DNA from: Homoserinibacter sp. YIM 151385
GTDB lineage: Bacteria; Actinomycetota; Actinomycetes; Actinomycetales; Microbacteriaceae
Assembly (NCBI RefSeq): GCF_027912415.1
Contig: NZ_CP115175.1
Span: 1,488,001-1,552,000 of the forward strand
Direction: 5' to 3'
DNA length: 64,000 nucleotides
The translations under genes and the position numbers were made by a program. This document shows, piece after piece, positions 49,487 through 58,378 of the stretch (its first letter is position 1; every line of letters begins with the position of its first letter). The notes beneath the pieces are model-generated. The model worked only from the letters and a program-made list of their open reading frames with translations. It was not told where the DNA came from and made no database searches.

Positions 49487-49798
49487 GTGCCCGGACCCTC
49501 CGCGGAGTTCGTCGAGCGGGTGCTCGCGGTCGTCGAGGCCATCCCGCCCGGGCACGTCATGAGCTACGGGGATGTCGCGGCCGCGATCGGCTCGCGTGCC
49601 GCCCGCGGCGTCGGGCAGGTCATGGCGCACGCCGGCGCCGAGGTCCCGTGGTGGCGGGTCGTGCGCGCCTCCGGCGAGCCGCCGGTCGGGCACGAGGCGC
49701 GCGCCGCCGAGCACTACGAGGCGGAGGGGACGCCGCTGCGCCGGACCGCCGCCGGCGGCATCCGCGTCCGGCTGGACGCCGCGCGCTGGCACGGCTGA
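49487..49798 (+). CDS. Alkyltransferase-like protein (ATL, MGMT family without catalytic Cys)
   Basis: A 103-residue protein with the DNA-binding domain of O6-alkylguanine transferases: EAIPPGHVMSYGDVAAAIG and RGVGQVMAHAG form the helix-turn-helix region. The active-site PCHR is replaced by PWWRVV, so Trp stands where Cys would be. ATL proteins bind alkylated guanine and hand the lesion to nucleotide excision repair. The GTG start at 49487 follows the GNAT stop closely. Confidence 0.85.
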   Translation: MPGPSAEFVERVLAVVEAIPPGHVMSYGDVAAAIGSRAARGVGQVMAHAGAEVPWWRVVRASGEPPVGHEARAAEHYEAEGTPLRRTAAGGIRVRLDAARWHG

Positions 49799-49897
49799 GA
49801 CCGGAAGCGCGCCCGGGGGCCGATGCCGGATCAGCCTGCAGGATGACGCGCTCGAGCCCGCAGGCCGACGACACCGGACGGCCGCGCGGCTTGACTC

Positions 49898-50353
49898 GTG
49901 AGCATGGACACCAAGTCGACCGGCTACCTCCTCGCCGCCCCGCTCGCCGGTCTCGCGCTGCTCGCGCTGACCGGCTGCGCCTCCTTCGCGGGACTCGGCG
50001 CGATCGTCGGCGACGGCGCTCGGGAGCAGCACTACGCGGAGTATCGCGACACCCCGTACTGGTCCGATCAGTTCGAGACCTCGCCGCCCGCCTTCGTCCC
50101 GGAGGACGCGACCGGCATCCGCATCCGCTACGCCGACGACGCGAAGGCGATGCGCTACGACGCCGCCGAGGAGACCGTGGCCGAGGGCTGCGAGCCGACC
50201 GCCATCGAGGGGCGCCCCTCCGTGGGCGGCGCCTGGTGGCCCGAGCTCTCGCCCGCGGAGGGCCTGCGCTGCGGCGACTGGACGAGCTTCCGCATCGGCG
50301 GCACCACCTACGCCTGGACGGAGGGCGCGGCGCACTCCGAGGCGCTCGACTGA
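49898..50353 (+). CDS. Hypothetical lipoprotein
   Basis: A 151-residue lipoprotein with signal GYLLAAPLAGLALLALTGC (Cys27). The mature part is Trp/Tyr-rich (YAEYRDTPYWSDQF; SVGGAWWPELSPAEGLRCGD) with two further cysteines (EGCEPT and LRCGD) likely to pair, and short strands ending FRIGGTTYAWTEGA. No family is recognised. Either GTG at 49898 or ATG at 49904 may be used. The stop is followed by a hairpin with 24-base arms. Confidence 0.7.
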   Translation: MSMDTKSTGYLLAAPLAGLALLALTGCASFAGLGAIVGDGAREQHYAEYRDTPYWSDQFETSPPAFVPEDATGIRIRYADDAKAMRYDAAEETVAEGCEPTAIEGRPSVGGAWWPELSPAEGLRCGDWTSFRIGGTTYAWTEGAAHSEALD

Positions 50354-50370
50354 CGTCGGCGTGTGCCGAT

Positions 50371-50423
50371 CGGCTCAGCCGCTGATCCTCGTCGTCCGGC
50401 GACGAGGATCAGCGGCTGAGCCG
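50371..50423. terminator. Hairpin with 24-base perfect arms between convergent genes
   Basis: Arms 50371-50394 and 50400-50423 (core CTCAGCCGCTGATCCTCG) around a five-base loop. It lies between the lipoprotein stop at 50353 and the ABC exporter stop at 50435, and should terminate both. Confidence 0.8.
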
Positions 50424-50434
50424 GTCCGTCGTCG

Positions 50435-52243
50435 TCAGACCAGCGAGTCCCGCCAGGCGGCGTGGAGCTGCGCGAAGCGCCCGGTGCCGGAGATGAGATC
50501 CTCGGGGCTCCCGTCCTCGACGATCCGCCCGTGCTCCATGACGAGCACGCGGTCCGCGATCGCGACCGTCGAGAGCCGGTGCGCGATGATGACCGCCGTC
50601 CGGTCGGCGAGGAGGGTCGTGAGGCCCTCCTGCACGAGCCGCTCGGAGGGGATGTCGAGCGAGGCCGTCGCCTCGTCGAGGATGAGCACCGCAGGATCCG
50701 CGAGGAACGCGCGCGCGAAGGAGAGCAGCTGCCGCTGGCCCGCCGAGACGCGCCCGCCGCGCTTGTTCACATCCGTGTCGTAGCCGTCGGGCAGCGACAT
50801 GATGAACTCGTGCGCGCCGACCGCGCGGGCCGCCGTCACGATCTCGTCGAAGGACGCCCCCGGCTTCCCGAGCGCGATGTTGTCGGCGACCGAGCCGGAG
50901 AACAGGTACGCCTCCTGCGTGACCATGACGATCGCGCGGCGCAGATCCTTCGGGTGGAGGTCGCGGAGGTCGACGCCGTCGAGCGTCACCCGGCCCTCGC
51001 TCGGGTCGTAGAAGCGCGAGATGAGCTTCGCGAGCGTCGACTTGCCGGCGCCCGTCGAGCCGACGAGCGCGATCGTCTGGCCCGCGGGGATGTCGAGCGA
51101 GAACTCGGGCAGGATCACCCGATCCGACCGGTACGCGAAGGTCACGTCCTCGAAGCGGACCGCGCCCTTCGCCTCCCACAGGTCGACCGGCCGCCGGGGG
51201 TCCGGCACGCTCGGCCGCTCCTCGAGGACGCCCGAGATCTTCTCGAGCGCCGCCGCCGCCGACTGGTAGGAGTTGTAGAACATCGCCATCTCCTCCATGG
51301 GGTCGAAGAAGCGGCGGGTGTAGAGCACGATCGCGAGCAGCGCGCCGATCTCGATCGCCCCGTCGAGCACCCGGAAGCCGCCCACGAGCAGCACGACCGC
51401 GACGGTCACGTTGCCGATGAGGATGAGCCCCGGATCGAAGACGCCGAAGAGCTGGATGACGCGCGCGTTCGCATCCCGGTAGTCCTCGACGAGGCCGCCG
51501 AAGTGCCGCTCGTTGCGCTTCTCCTTGCGGAAGGCCTGGACCGCGCGGATGCCGGTCATCGACTCCACGAAGTGGACGATGAGGCGTGCCGAGGTGGTCC
51601 GCGTCGCACGGAACAGCGTCTGCGAGCGCACCTGGAACCAGCGCGTGAGCAGCAGCAGCGGCACGAGCGCCCCCGCGAGCACGAGCCCCGAGACGGGGTC
51701 GAGCGCGACGAGCGCGATCGCGACGAAGCCCGAGTAGAGGATGCCGCGGATGAGCCCGTTGATGCCCGAGTCGAGGAGCTCGCGGATCGAGTCCAGGTCG
51801 CTCGTCTGGCGCGCGATGATGCGTCCCGAGGTGTACTTCTCGTGGAACTCGAGGCTCAGCCGCTGCGCGTGGAGGAACACCCGCTTGCGCAGGTCGAAGA
51901 GGATCGCCTGGCTGATCCGCGCCGACAGCACCGTGTACTGCGCGATGAGGATCGCGCCCGCGATGCCGACGAGGATGTAGATCGCCACGACGAGCACGAC
52001 CGGCATCCAGTCCTGCGAGTCGATGAGCCGCGGGAGGGCCGAGTCGATGCCGTAGGCGATGAGCGCGGGGCCGGCGACCTGCAGCGCCGTCGACACGACG
52101 ACGACGACGGCCGTGAGGACGAGGCGCCCCTTGAGCGGAGCCAGCAGGGAGCCGAGCAGGCGCATCGAGCGCCGCCGGATCGCCCGGCTCTCCTCGCGCG
52201 TGTAGGTCTCCCGCTCCTCGCCCTCGACGCCCGTGACGCTCAT
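50435..52243 (-). CDS. Heterodimeric ABC exporter subunit with complete ATPase site
   Basis: A 602-residue half-transporter: six membrane helices (about 35-320) fused to an ATPase domain (about 355-602). Walker A is GSTGAGKST, signature VSAGQRQ, Walker [14 protein letters not shown] with the catalytic Glu and H-loop AHRLST. Its partner at 52240 has Asp in place of this Glu, the asymmetry known from heterodimeric exporters such as LmrCD and TM287/288. Such pumps export drugs, lipids or peptides. No C39 peptidase domain is present. ATG at 52243 overlaps the stop of the partner gene. Confidence 0.88.
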   Translation of the reverse strand: MSVTGVEGEERETYTREESRAIRRRSMRLLGSLLAPLKGRLVLTAVVVVVSTALQVAGPALIAYGIDSALPRLIDSQDWMPVVLVVAIYILVGIAGAILIAQYTVLSARISQAILFDLRKRVFLHAQRLSLEFHEKYTSGRIIARQTSDLDSIRELLDSGINGLIRGILYSGFVAIALVALDPVSGLVLAGALVPLLLLTRWFQVRSQTLFRATRTTSARLIVHFVESMTGIRAVQAFRKEKRNERHFGGLVEDYRDANARVIQLFGVFDPGLILIGNVTVAVVLLVGGFRVLDGAIEIGALLAIVLYTRRFFDPMEEMAMFYNSYQSAAAALEKISGVLEERPSVPDPRRPVDLWEAKGAVRFEDVTFAYRSDRVILPEFSLDIPAGQTIALVGSTGAGKSTLAKLISRFYDPSEGRVTLDGVDLRDLHPKDLRRAIVMVTQEAYLFSGSVADNIALGKPGASFDEIVTAARAVGAHEFIMSLPDGYDTDVNKRGGRVSAGQRQLLSFARAFLADPAVLILDEATASLDIPSERLVQEGLTTLLADRTAVIIAHRLSTVAIADRVLVMEHGRIVEDGSPEDLISGTGRFAQLHAAWRDSLV

Positions 52244-54165
52244 CGTCCCGCCTCCTCGTCCATGTCGTCGTCGTGCGGCTCGATCACGTGCAGGGCTCCC
52301 GTCTCGGGGTCGCGGTCGATGTCGCCGGATCGCGGCGACGCCCGCCGCGCGGCCTCCTCCTCGTCGAGCGAGGAGATCACGTAGCGGTAGTGCTCGTTGG
52401 AGGCGAGCAGCTCGGAGTGCTCCCCGACCGCCGTGATGCGCCCGTTCTCGAGGAGCGCGACGCGGTCCGCGAGCGTCACCGTCGAGGGCCGATGCGCGAC
52501 GATGAGCGCCGTCGTGTCGCCGAGGATGCGGCGCAGGCCCGCCTCGACCTTCGCCTCGGTGTCCACGTCGAGCGCCGAGAGGGGGTCGTCGAGCACGAGC
52601 ACGCTCGGCTTCGCGGCGACCGCGCGGGCGAGCGCGAGGCGCTGCCGCTGGCCGCCCGAGAGGCTCAGCCCCTCTTCGCCGACGGTCGTGTCGAGGCCGT
52701 CCGGGAGCTCCCGCGTGAAGCCCGCCTGGGCGACGTCGAGCGCCTCGTCGAGCACCCGCTGCGCCTCCTCGGCGCGCTCCGGCGCGTCCAGCTCCGGGCG
52801 TCCGAGCAGCACGTTCTCGCGCACCGAGGCGGAGAAGAGGGTCGCATCCTCGAAGGCCATCGCGATGCGCGTGCGCAGCTCCTGCCGGGTGAGGTCGCGG
52901 ATGTCGACCCCGTCGAGCAGGACGCGCCCGCCCGTCACGTCGTAGAGGCGGGTCGCGAGCGCCGTGAGCGTCGTCTTGCCCGACCCCGTGAGCCCGACGA
53001 GCGCCATCGTCTCGCCCGGCGCGAGCTCGAGGTCGATGCCGCCGAGCAGGTCCGGGAACTGCGCGGGCGAGTCCTGGTAGCGGAATCGCGCGCCCTCGAA
53101 GACGAGTCGGCCGCGGGGCTCCTCGATCGTGCGGGGCGATGCGGGCTCCGTGATCGGGTTGTCCTCGTCGAGCACCTCGAAGAGCCGCTCGACCGCGGTG
53201 CGGGTGTCGAGCGTCATCGACAGCAGGAACCCGATCGACTCGATCGGGAAGCGCAGCACGGTCGCGGTCGCGAAGAACGCGAAGAGCTCGCCCGGCGTCA
53301 TCGCCCCAGTGGAGGCGAGCCACACGCCGCCGAGGAGGCAGAGCGCGAAGGCCACATCCGGCACGAGCAGCAGCCAGAGCCAGATGCCCGCGACCGCCTT
53401 CGCCTTCTCGATCTCGGTGCCGCGGAGCTCCTCCGCCTGGCGGCTGAAGCGCTCGAGCGAGTACGCGCCGCGGCCGAAGGCCTTGAGCACGCGGATGCCG
53501 TGGACGCTCTCCTCGACCGCCGTCGCGAGATCGCCCTGCTGATCCTGGCTGCGCCGCGCGACGACGTGGTACCGCCGCTCGAACACGAAGCCGTAGACCC
53601 AGAGCGGGATGCTCGCCACGAGGAACACGAGGCCGAGGATCCAGCTCCAGAAGAAGAGGACGACGAAGCCGATCACGATCGTCACGATGTTGACGATGAG
53701 CAGCACGATGCCGAAGGACAGCCATCGGCGGATGAGGCCGAGATCGCTGACGGCGCGCGAGAGGAGCTGCCCGGACTGCCAGCGGTCGTGGAAGGCGACC
53801 GGGAGGTCCTGCAGCTTCGCGTAGAGGGTGTTGCGCATGGTCGCCTCGACGTGGGTGCCGGGCGTCAGGACGAACCAGCGGCGGAGCGCGATCATGATCG
53901 CCTCCAGCACGCCGAGCACGAGCACGATGCCGACGGCCGGCCAGATCTGCGCGCCGTCGCCGGTCGAGAGCGGCCCGTCGACGAGCTGCTGGAGGATCAC
54001 GGGGATCACGAGCGCGACGACGCCCGCGAGGAGGGCCGCGCCCATGCCGAGGCCGATGCGCGGGGCGGCGGGCTTCACGAAGGGCCACAGCCGCATCAGC
54101 ACGCGGAACGTGCTCGCGGAGCGGGCGGGGACGGGGGACGGGGACGCAGGAGCGCGTGAGGGCAT
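52240..54165 (-). CDS. Heterodimeric ABC exporter subunit with degenerate ATPase site
   Basis: A 641-residue half-transporter and partner of the next gene. Six membrane helices lie between residues 30 and 325, the ATPase domain at about 360-600: Walker [10 protein letters not shown], signature [10 protein letters not shown], Walker [13 protein letters not shown] (Asp instead of catalytic Glu) and switch AHRPST. The last 45 residues are a charged tail. ATG at 54165 has GGAAGAG seven bases upstream. A 110-base leader with two stem-loops and a short ORF precede it, suggesting attenuation-type control. It lies downstream of a two-component system on the same strand. Confidence 0.88.
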   Translation of the reverse strand: MPSRAPASPSPVPARSASTFRVLMRLWPFVKPAAPRIGLGMGAALLAGVVALVIPVILQQLVDGPLSTGDGAQIWPAVGIVLVLGVLEAIMIALRRWFVLTPGTHVEATMRNTLYAKLQDLPVAFHDRWQSGQLLSRAVSDLGLIRRWLSFGIVLLIVNIVTIVIGFVVLFFWSWILGLVFLVASIPLWVYGFVFERRYHVVARRSQDQQGDLATAVEESVHGIRVLKAFGRGAYSLERFSRQAEELRGTEIEKAKAVAGIWLWLLLVPDVAFALCLLGGVWLASTGAMTPGELFAFFATATVLRFPIESIGFLLSMTLDTRTAVERLFEVLDEDNPITEPASPRTIEEPRGRLVFEGARFRYQDSPAQFPDLLGGIDLELAPGETMALVGLTGSGKTTLTALATRLYDVTGGRVLLDGVDIRDLTRQELRTRIAMAFEDATLFSASVRENVLLGRPELDAPERAEEAQRVLDEALDVAQAGFTRELPDGLDTTVGEEGLSLSGGQRQRLALARAVAAKPSVLVLDDPLSALDVDTEAKVEAGLRRILGDTTALIVAHRPSTVTLADRVALLENGRITAVGEHSELLASNEHYRYVISSLDEEEAARRASPRSGDIDRDPETGALHVIEPHDDDMDEEAGR

Positions 54166-54184
54166 GACTCTTCCGGGAGTCCGT

Positions 54185-54252
54185 GGGGCGCGCGTGGGCG
54201 CCCCGGATGTGCGTGGTGGTGGAGTGCTGCGGTCCGCCCTGCTGCAGACCGC
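54185..54252 (-). promoter_or_regulatory. Two stem-loops between the leader ORF and the ABC exporter start
   Basis: GGGGCGC/GCGCCCC (54185-54191 with 54198-54204) and GCGGTC/GACCGC (54229-54234 with 54247-54252). They lie between the stop of the 28-codon ORF and the exporter start and could form attenuator-like structures. No T-run is seen, so a translational mechanism would be more likely. Confidence 0.4.
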
Positions 54253-54275
54253 CGAGTGAGGCGGGGCCGGTGCCG

Positions 54276-54362
54276 TCAGCTCCCCGGAGACGCCTGCGGT
54301 CGGCGGGTGCGGACGGCGCGGACGATGATCCCGGCGGTGTCCGCGGTCGTGATCTCGGTCAT
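54276..54362 (-). CDS. Leader-peptide ORF upstream of the ABC exporter
   Basis: A 28-codon frame from ATG at 54362 with a very strong Shine-Dalgarno (GGGGAGG, six bases away), encoding [17 protein letters not shown] then [11 protein letters not shown]. It ends 110 bases before the exporter ATG, and stem-loops lie between. A short, well-initiated, Arg-rich peptide ahead of a drug-type ABC exporter fits a ribosome-stalling leader that senses translation inhibitors; this is inference. No known leader peptide is recognised. Confidence 0.45.
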   Translation of the reverse strand: MTEITTADTAGIIVRAVRTRRPQASPGS

Positions 54363-54394
54363 GGGTGCCTCCCCGTCTCAGCCTGCAGATTCGC

Positions 54395-54409
54395 CTCGCG
54401 TGACGCGAG
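54395..54409. promoter_or_regulatory. Operator-like palindrome upstream of the exporter leader
   Basis: CTCGCGT-G-ACGCGAG, seven-base perfect arms with one central base, between the histidine kinase stop (54423) and the leader ORF. The position suits a TetR- or MarR-type repressor, but no such gene is nearby. Confidence 0.4.
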
Positions 54410-54422
54410 ACAGCCTTCCAAC

Positions 54423-56258
54423 CTAGACCGCGGCCACCGGCGACGCAAGCGGCAGCTCGACCTCGATCGTCGTCCCCTCGCCGCGCGGGCTGCGGATCCG
54501 GAGTGAGCCGCCCACGGCATCCACCCGGTCCACGAGCCCGAGGATGCCGGTGCCGGCGAGCTCGCTGGCCCCGCCGATCCCGTTGTCGCGGATCGTCATG
54601 CGCACCCGCTCGCCGTCGCCCTCGACGCGCAGCCACACCTGGCGCGCACGCGAGTGCTTCGCGGCGTTCACAAGCCCCTCGCTCGCGACGAAGTAGGCCG
54701 TCGACTCGATGAGCTCGGGGAGGCCGCGGCCGAGCTCCCCCTCGGCCTCGACGTCGACCGGGATCGGGCTGCGGCCCGCGAGCTCGCGCATCGCGAGCTC
54801 CAGCCCGCCCTCCGCGAGGACCGTCGGGTGGATGCCGTGCGCCAGCTGGCGGAGCTCGCGCAGCGCCGTCGCGAGGCGCGTGATCGCCTCCTCGAGCTCC
54901 TCGGCGAGCGCCGACGCGCCCTGCTGGCGCGCCGCCGTGCAGATCGTGCGGAGCTCCATCGAGAGGGCGACGAGCTGCTGCTGCGAGCCGTCGTGGAGGT
55001 CGCGCTCGAGCCGCTTGCGCGCCTCGTTCGCCGCCTCGACGATGCGCTGACGCGACTCGCGGACGTCCTCGAGGTTGCGCTCCAGCTCGCTGCGCAGCTT
55101 CCCGTTGTCGACCGCGAGGCGGAGCGCCGCCGAGACGCCGTCGAGGAGGCGGTCGTTCTCGCTGAGCGCCCGGTCGTGGCGGATGACCGCGACCGGCGTG
55201 CCGTCGGCGGCGTCGATCGGGAGCAGGGTTCGGCTCGGCTCCCCCGCCGCGAGCGGCAGGTCGACGACCCCGTCCCCCTCGTCGCGGTAGACGCCGTCCT
55301 CCTCGTCCCACCAGTAGACCTCGACGCCGGGGTCCTGCAGCGTCGTCGCGAGCGAGCTCCGCCACACGCTCCGATCCACGCCCTCGCGCGTGATCCCCAT
55401 GAGGTCGGCGACGCGGCCCCGCATCGCCCGGATGTGGAGGCTGCCGGCGACGTAGCAGATCGGCACCGAGGCGACCGCGAAGAGGGAGACGATCGCGACC
55501 GGCCCGACGGTCGCGCTCGTCACGACGAGATGGCCGGCGTCGGGGCGGGTCATGGCGTAGCTGACCGCCTCGACGACGAGGGCGGCCGTCCAGGCGATGA
55601 GGCCGATCGGCATGACGAAGGCGACCGTCCGCGCGGGGGCGCTCGAGCGGAACCAGTGCCAGAACAGCCGGCCCGCGACGAACATGATGATGCCGGCGCC
55701 GATCACCCGGTAGCCGAGGTCGATTCCCGCGAAGAGCTCCGGGTCCTCGGCGATCGCGTAGATGTTCGGCGCGCACTCGCAGTCCGGCTGGTCCGGCTGG
55801 TCGAGCAGGATCACGGCGAGGAAGCGGATGACGGAGACGCCGATGCCGAGCACCAGGAGGATCGCCGAGGTGCGCCCGCGGAACACGCCGCGCGGGTACG
55901 CGTTCGCGAGCAGCCCCAGCGCGAGCGCCCAGACGAGGTCGATGCTGCGCAGGAGCGGCCACACCCCGCCGAGTCCCGCGATCACCGAGAAGAAGGTCTG
56001 CGGGATCCACAGGTAGCCCATGATCGCCATGAGCACGACCGGGAGGCGCGGCTCCCCGACCCGGTACGCGACGATCGCGGAGCCCGCGAACACGAAGGCG
56101 ACTGCGGCGTGCAGGGTCGTCCACGCGATCTCGGGCCGGGACGGCTCGGCGGTGGCCTCGTAGCCGAGGACCTGCATGACGAGGGTGATCGCGGGCCCGA
56201 GGAGGATGAGGACGACGACGAGCGCGCGCCGTCGCGGTGTGGGGGCCGGCCCGCTCAT
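54423..56258 (-). CDS. Membrane histidine kinase, NarL-partner type (HisKA_3)
   Basis: A 611-residue sensor kinase. Seven to eight hydrophobic helices span residues 11-270, with a loop at 152-165 ([13 protein letters not shown]) containing two close cysteines. A GAF-like stretch follows to about 395, then the dimerisation helix [20 protein letters not shown] with the phosphorylated H422 and an ATPase domain ([37 protein letters not shown]). It pairs with the response regulator whose gene overlaps its start (ATGA). The signal is unknown; cell-envelope stress or a peptide are candidates given the exporter downstream. Confidence 0.87.
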   Translation of the reverse strand: MSGPAPTPRRRALVVVLILLGPAITLVMQVLGYEATAEPSRPEIAWTTLHAAVAFVFAGSAIVAYRVGEPRLPVVLMAIMGYLWIPQTFFSVIAGLGGVWPLLRSIDLVWALALGLLANAYPRGVFRGRTSAILLVLGIGVSVIRFLAVILLDQPDQPDCECAPNIYAIAEDPELFAGIDLGYRVIGAGIIMFVAGRLFWHWFRSSAPARTVAFVMPIGLIAWTAALVVEAVSYAMTRPDAGHLVVTSATVGPVAIVSLFAVASVPICYVAGSLHIRAMRGRVADLMGITREGVDRSVWRSSLATTLQDPGVEVYWWDEEDGVYRDEGDGVVDLPLAAGEPSRTLLPIDAADGTPVAVIRHDRALSENDRLLDGVSAALRLAVDNGKLRSELERNLEDVRESRQRIVEAANEARKRLERDLHDGSQQQLVALSMELRTICTAARQQGASALAEELEEAITRLATALRELRQLAHGIHPTVLAEGGLELAMRELAGRSPIPVDVEAEGELGRGLPELIESTAYFVASEGLVNAAKHSRARQVWLRVEGDGERVRMTIRDNGIGGASELAGTGILGLVDRVDAVGGSLRIRSPRGEGTTIEVELPLASPVAAV

Positions 56259-56947
56259 CGCGAGCCGAGGTAGGCGAGCACCGCGAGGACGCGGCGGTGG
56301 TTGTCGGGCGACTCGGCCAGCCCCAGCTTCTGCATGATGCTCCGCACGTGGGTCTCGACCGTCTTCACGCCGAGGAACAGGGTGCGCGAGATGCCCGCGT
56401 TCGAGTTGCCCTGCGCCATGCACTCGAGGACCGCGAGCTCGCGCGTCGTGAGCGAGTCGATGGGGCTGTCGACGCGGGGGCGCTGGATCATCTGCCCGAC
56501 GACCTCCGGATCCACCACCGTGCCGCCCGCGGCGACCGTCTCGACGGCGGAGACGAGACGGCGCGGCTCCGCGACGCGCTCCTTGAGGAGGTAGCCCGTG
56601 CCGGCGCCCGCCGCGAGCGCGCGCATCGCGTACTCCGGCGTCGCGTACATGGACAGGAGCAGGACGCCGATCGTCGAGCCCTGCGCCCGGAGCGACTCCA
56701 GCGCGACGATCCCCTCGTCGCGGAAGGCGGGCGGCATCCGGATGTCGAGCACCGCGACGTCGACGCCGTCCGCGAGGACCGCCTCCACGAGCTCCTCGCC
56801 CGAGCCGACCGAGGCGACGACCTCCGCGCCGCCGTCCGCGAGGACCTTGCCGATCCCCTCCCGCAGCAGCATCGCGTCGTCGGCGACCGCGACCCGCAGG
56901 GGCCGGTCGATCGGCCGCGGGGCGTCGTCCCTCACGGGCTGCTCCAT
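56255..56947 (-). CDS. NarL/FixJ-type response regulator
   Basis: A 230-residue two-domain regulator. Receiver: [16 protein letters not shown] with the acidic pair, phospho-acceptor D68 in [10 protein letters not shown], and the conserved Lys in [11 protein letters not shown]. Output: LuxR-type helix-turn-helix at about 166-210 ([20 protein letters not shown] then [17 protein letters not shown]). ATG at 56947 follows a -10 box by six bases (leaderless). It is divergent from the peptide/ATP-grasp module with 109 bases between starts and upstream of its kinase and the ABC exporter. Confidence 0.9.
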   Translation of the reverse strand: MEQPVRDDAPRPIDRPLRVAVADDAMLLREGIGKVLADGGAEVVASVGSGEELVEAVLADGVDVAVLDIRMPPAFRDEGIVALESLRAQGSTIGVLLLSMYATPEYAMRALAAGAGTGYLLKERVAEPRRLVSAVETVAAGGTVVDPEVVGQMIQRPRVDSPIDSLTTRELAVLECMAQGNSNAGISRTLFLGVKTVETHVRSIMQKLGLAESPDNHRRVLAVLAYLGSR

Positions 56948-56953
56948 GCACCG

Positions 56954-56959
56954 AATCTA
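56954..56959 (-). promoter_or_regulatory. -10 element of the response regulator gene
   Basis: TAGATT on the minus strand, six bases before the ATG at 56947. Confidence 0.5.
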
Positions 56960-57056
56960 GCGGCTCAGGGTTTCCCCCGATGCGGGCGGCTGGAACCGGA
57001 GGCCACGATATGAGCACGCGCCGAACCCTGACGGCGTCCCGGAACGGAGAGCCGAC

Positions 57057-57242
57057 GTGACCCCAGTCATCGCCTCCTCCGCCGCCGCGGCCGCGAGTGC
57101 GGAGGCCCCCACCGCATCCCCCGCGATCACGGCCCATCCGGGCAGAGCACCCGAGGACGCGGCGTCGGGCCCGATGACCGGCGCCGCACCCGTGCCCGCC
57201 GCACTGCACCGCGCCTCCCTCACCTGGAGCTTCCGCGCATGA
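57057..57242 (+). CDS. Candidate RiPP precursor for the adjacent ATP-grasp enzyme
   Basis: A 61-residue protein starting at GTG with GGAG seven bases upstream. The first 50 residues are Ala/Pro/Ser/Thr-rich and low in charge; the end is LHRASLTWSFRA. W-x-x-R recalls the R-P-W-x-L-R leader motif of actinobacterial graspetide precursors, but there it is followed by a Thr/Glu/Asp-rich core, whereas here the protein stops one residue later. Only three acidic residues (E17, E33, D34) are present. The stop overlaps the ATP-grasp start (ATGA), so the two are translated together at a fixed ratio. Precursor, leader-only cofactor or unrelated small protein are all possible. Confidence 0.55.
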   Translation: MTPVIASSAAAAASAEAPTASPAITAHPGRAPEDAASGPMTGAAPVPAALHRASLTWSFRA

Positions 57243-58213
57243 TCCTCATCGTCTCGGAGCCCGGCGACCCGCAGGTCGCCGCCGTCGTCCACCGCCTCGA
57301 GGGCACCGGCCACGAGGTGGCGGTCGTGGATGCCGATCGACGCTTCGAGGTCGAGCTCGCGTTCGACGCCGCGCCGGGCGGGCACGGCGTCGCCCGCCGC
57401 GCATCGCTGCGCTGCGACGCCCGCTCGATCGAGCTCGACCGCGCCCGCGTCGGCTGGTGGCGCCGCCTCCCGCCGGCCGTCTACACGGGCGCGCTCGCGG
57501 GTCTCGGCTCGGGCCCCGCCGAGCTCGGCAGCAGGATCGCCGACACGGAGGCGCTCGAGGGCGTGCTCTCGGCGCTCGAGCTCTCCTGGATGAACGACCC
57601 GGTGCGCGACCGCCGTGCCCGCCGCCGGCCGCTGTTCTGGTCGGCCGCGGTCGAGGCCGGGCTCTCGCTGCCGCGCACCCTCGTGACGCGCGACCCGGAG
57701 GCCGCCCTCGACTTCCTCCGCGAGCACCGCGGCGACGAGGTCGTCTCGAGCGCGCTGATCCGCCGGGCCGACGACTGGTGGGGCAGCTCGCCCGTCGGCG
57801 GCGAGGAGCGCCTCTCGGAGCGGCTCCGCGAGGCGGAGGGGGAGCTCGTGCTCCAGCCCGTCGTGCAGGGCGTCGATGTGCGGGTCGTCGTCGTCGGCTC
57901 CGCGATGTTCGCGGTCGAGCTCGAGGGCCGGCCCGCCGACCTGCCGCTCGACCTCGCCTTCGCCGACCACGGGGTCCGCCGCACCGAGCTGCCCGACCCC
58001 GTCTTCGACGCGGTGTCGGCGCTCATGCTCCGCCTCGACCTCTCGACCGCCTCGATCGACCTCCGCCGCACGCCCGAGGGCGACTTCGTCGCGATCGACC
58101 TCGACCCGAGCCCCGCCTGGACGCTGCTCGAGGAGCTCACCGCCTGGCCGGTGACGCGCGCCGTCGCCGACGCGCTCGCCCTCCGCGAGCGCGTGCTCAC
58201 CCGCCGCCGCTAG
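57239..58213 (+). CDS. ATP-grasp ribosomal peptide maturase-like protein (MvdD/SAV_5884 type)
   Basis: A 324-residue protein. The start LIVSEPGDPQVAAVVHRLEG, the WWRRLPPAV motif (73-81), SWMNDPVRDRRARRRPLFW (116-134), LSLPRTLVTRDPEAALDFL (142-160) and ELTAWPVTRAVADAL (299-313) follow graspetide-forming ATP-grasp ligases, which join acidic side chains to Thr, Ser or Lys of a precursor. Deviations: where these enzymes have KP and VVVKPL lysines it has RRP and VVSSAL, and the metal motif ExNP reads DLDP (287-290). It may be a divergent ligase with altered chemistry or be partly inactive. It overlaps the small peptide gene by four bases. Confidence 0.7.
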   Translation: MILIVSEPGDPQVAAVVHRLEGTGHEVAVVDADRRFEVELAFDAAPGGHGVARRASLRCDARSIELDRARVGWWRRLPPAVYTGALAGLGSGPAELGSRIADTEALEGVLSALELSWMNDPVRDRRARRRPLFWSAAVEAGLSLPRTLVTRDPEAALDFLREHRGDEVVSSALIRRADDWWGSSPVGGEERLSERLREAEGELVLQPVVQGVDVRVVVVGSAMFAVELEGRPADLPLDLAFADHGVRRTELPDPVFDAVSALMLRLDLSTASIDLRRTPEGDFVAIDLDPSPAWTLLEELTAWPVTRAVADALALRERVLTRRR

Positions 58214-58312
58214 GCGCCCTCCCCCGCTTCCCGCTCGTCGGCAGATCGCCCTGGGGTCCTCTTCGTCCCTCGCAGCCGTGCCGATTCTCGAAGAACTCAG
58301 CCGGACGCCCTC

Positions 58313-58337
58313 GATCCGGTGCCGATCGCGCCGGATC
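58313..58337. terminator. Weak hairpin between ATP-grasp and LCP genes
   Basis: GATCCGG (58313-58319) and CCGGATC (58331-58337), an 11-base loop, in the 165-base convergent gap. Possible bidirectional terminator; nothing else is evident in the gap. Confidence 0.35.
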
Positions 58338-58378
58338 TCCGAGGATCGGGACGCTCCGCTCCTCGACCAGCGGGGGCG

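Noticed and set aside
54185-54252. Known riboswitch before the ABC exporter
   Set aside because: The stem-loops do not match any riboswitch consensus that I know.
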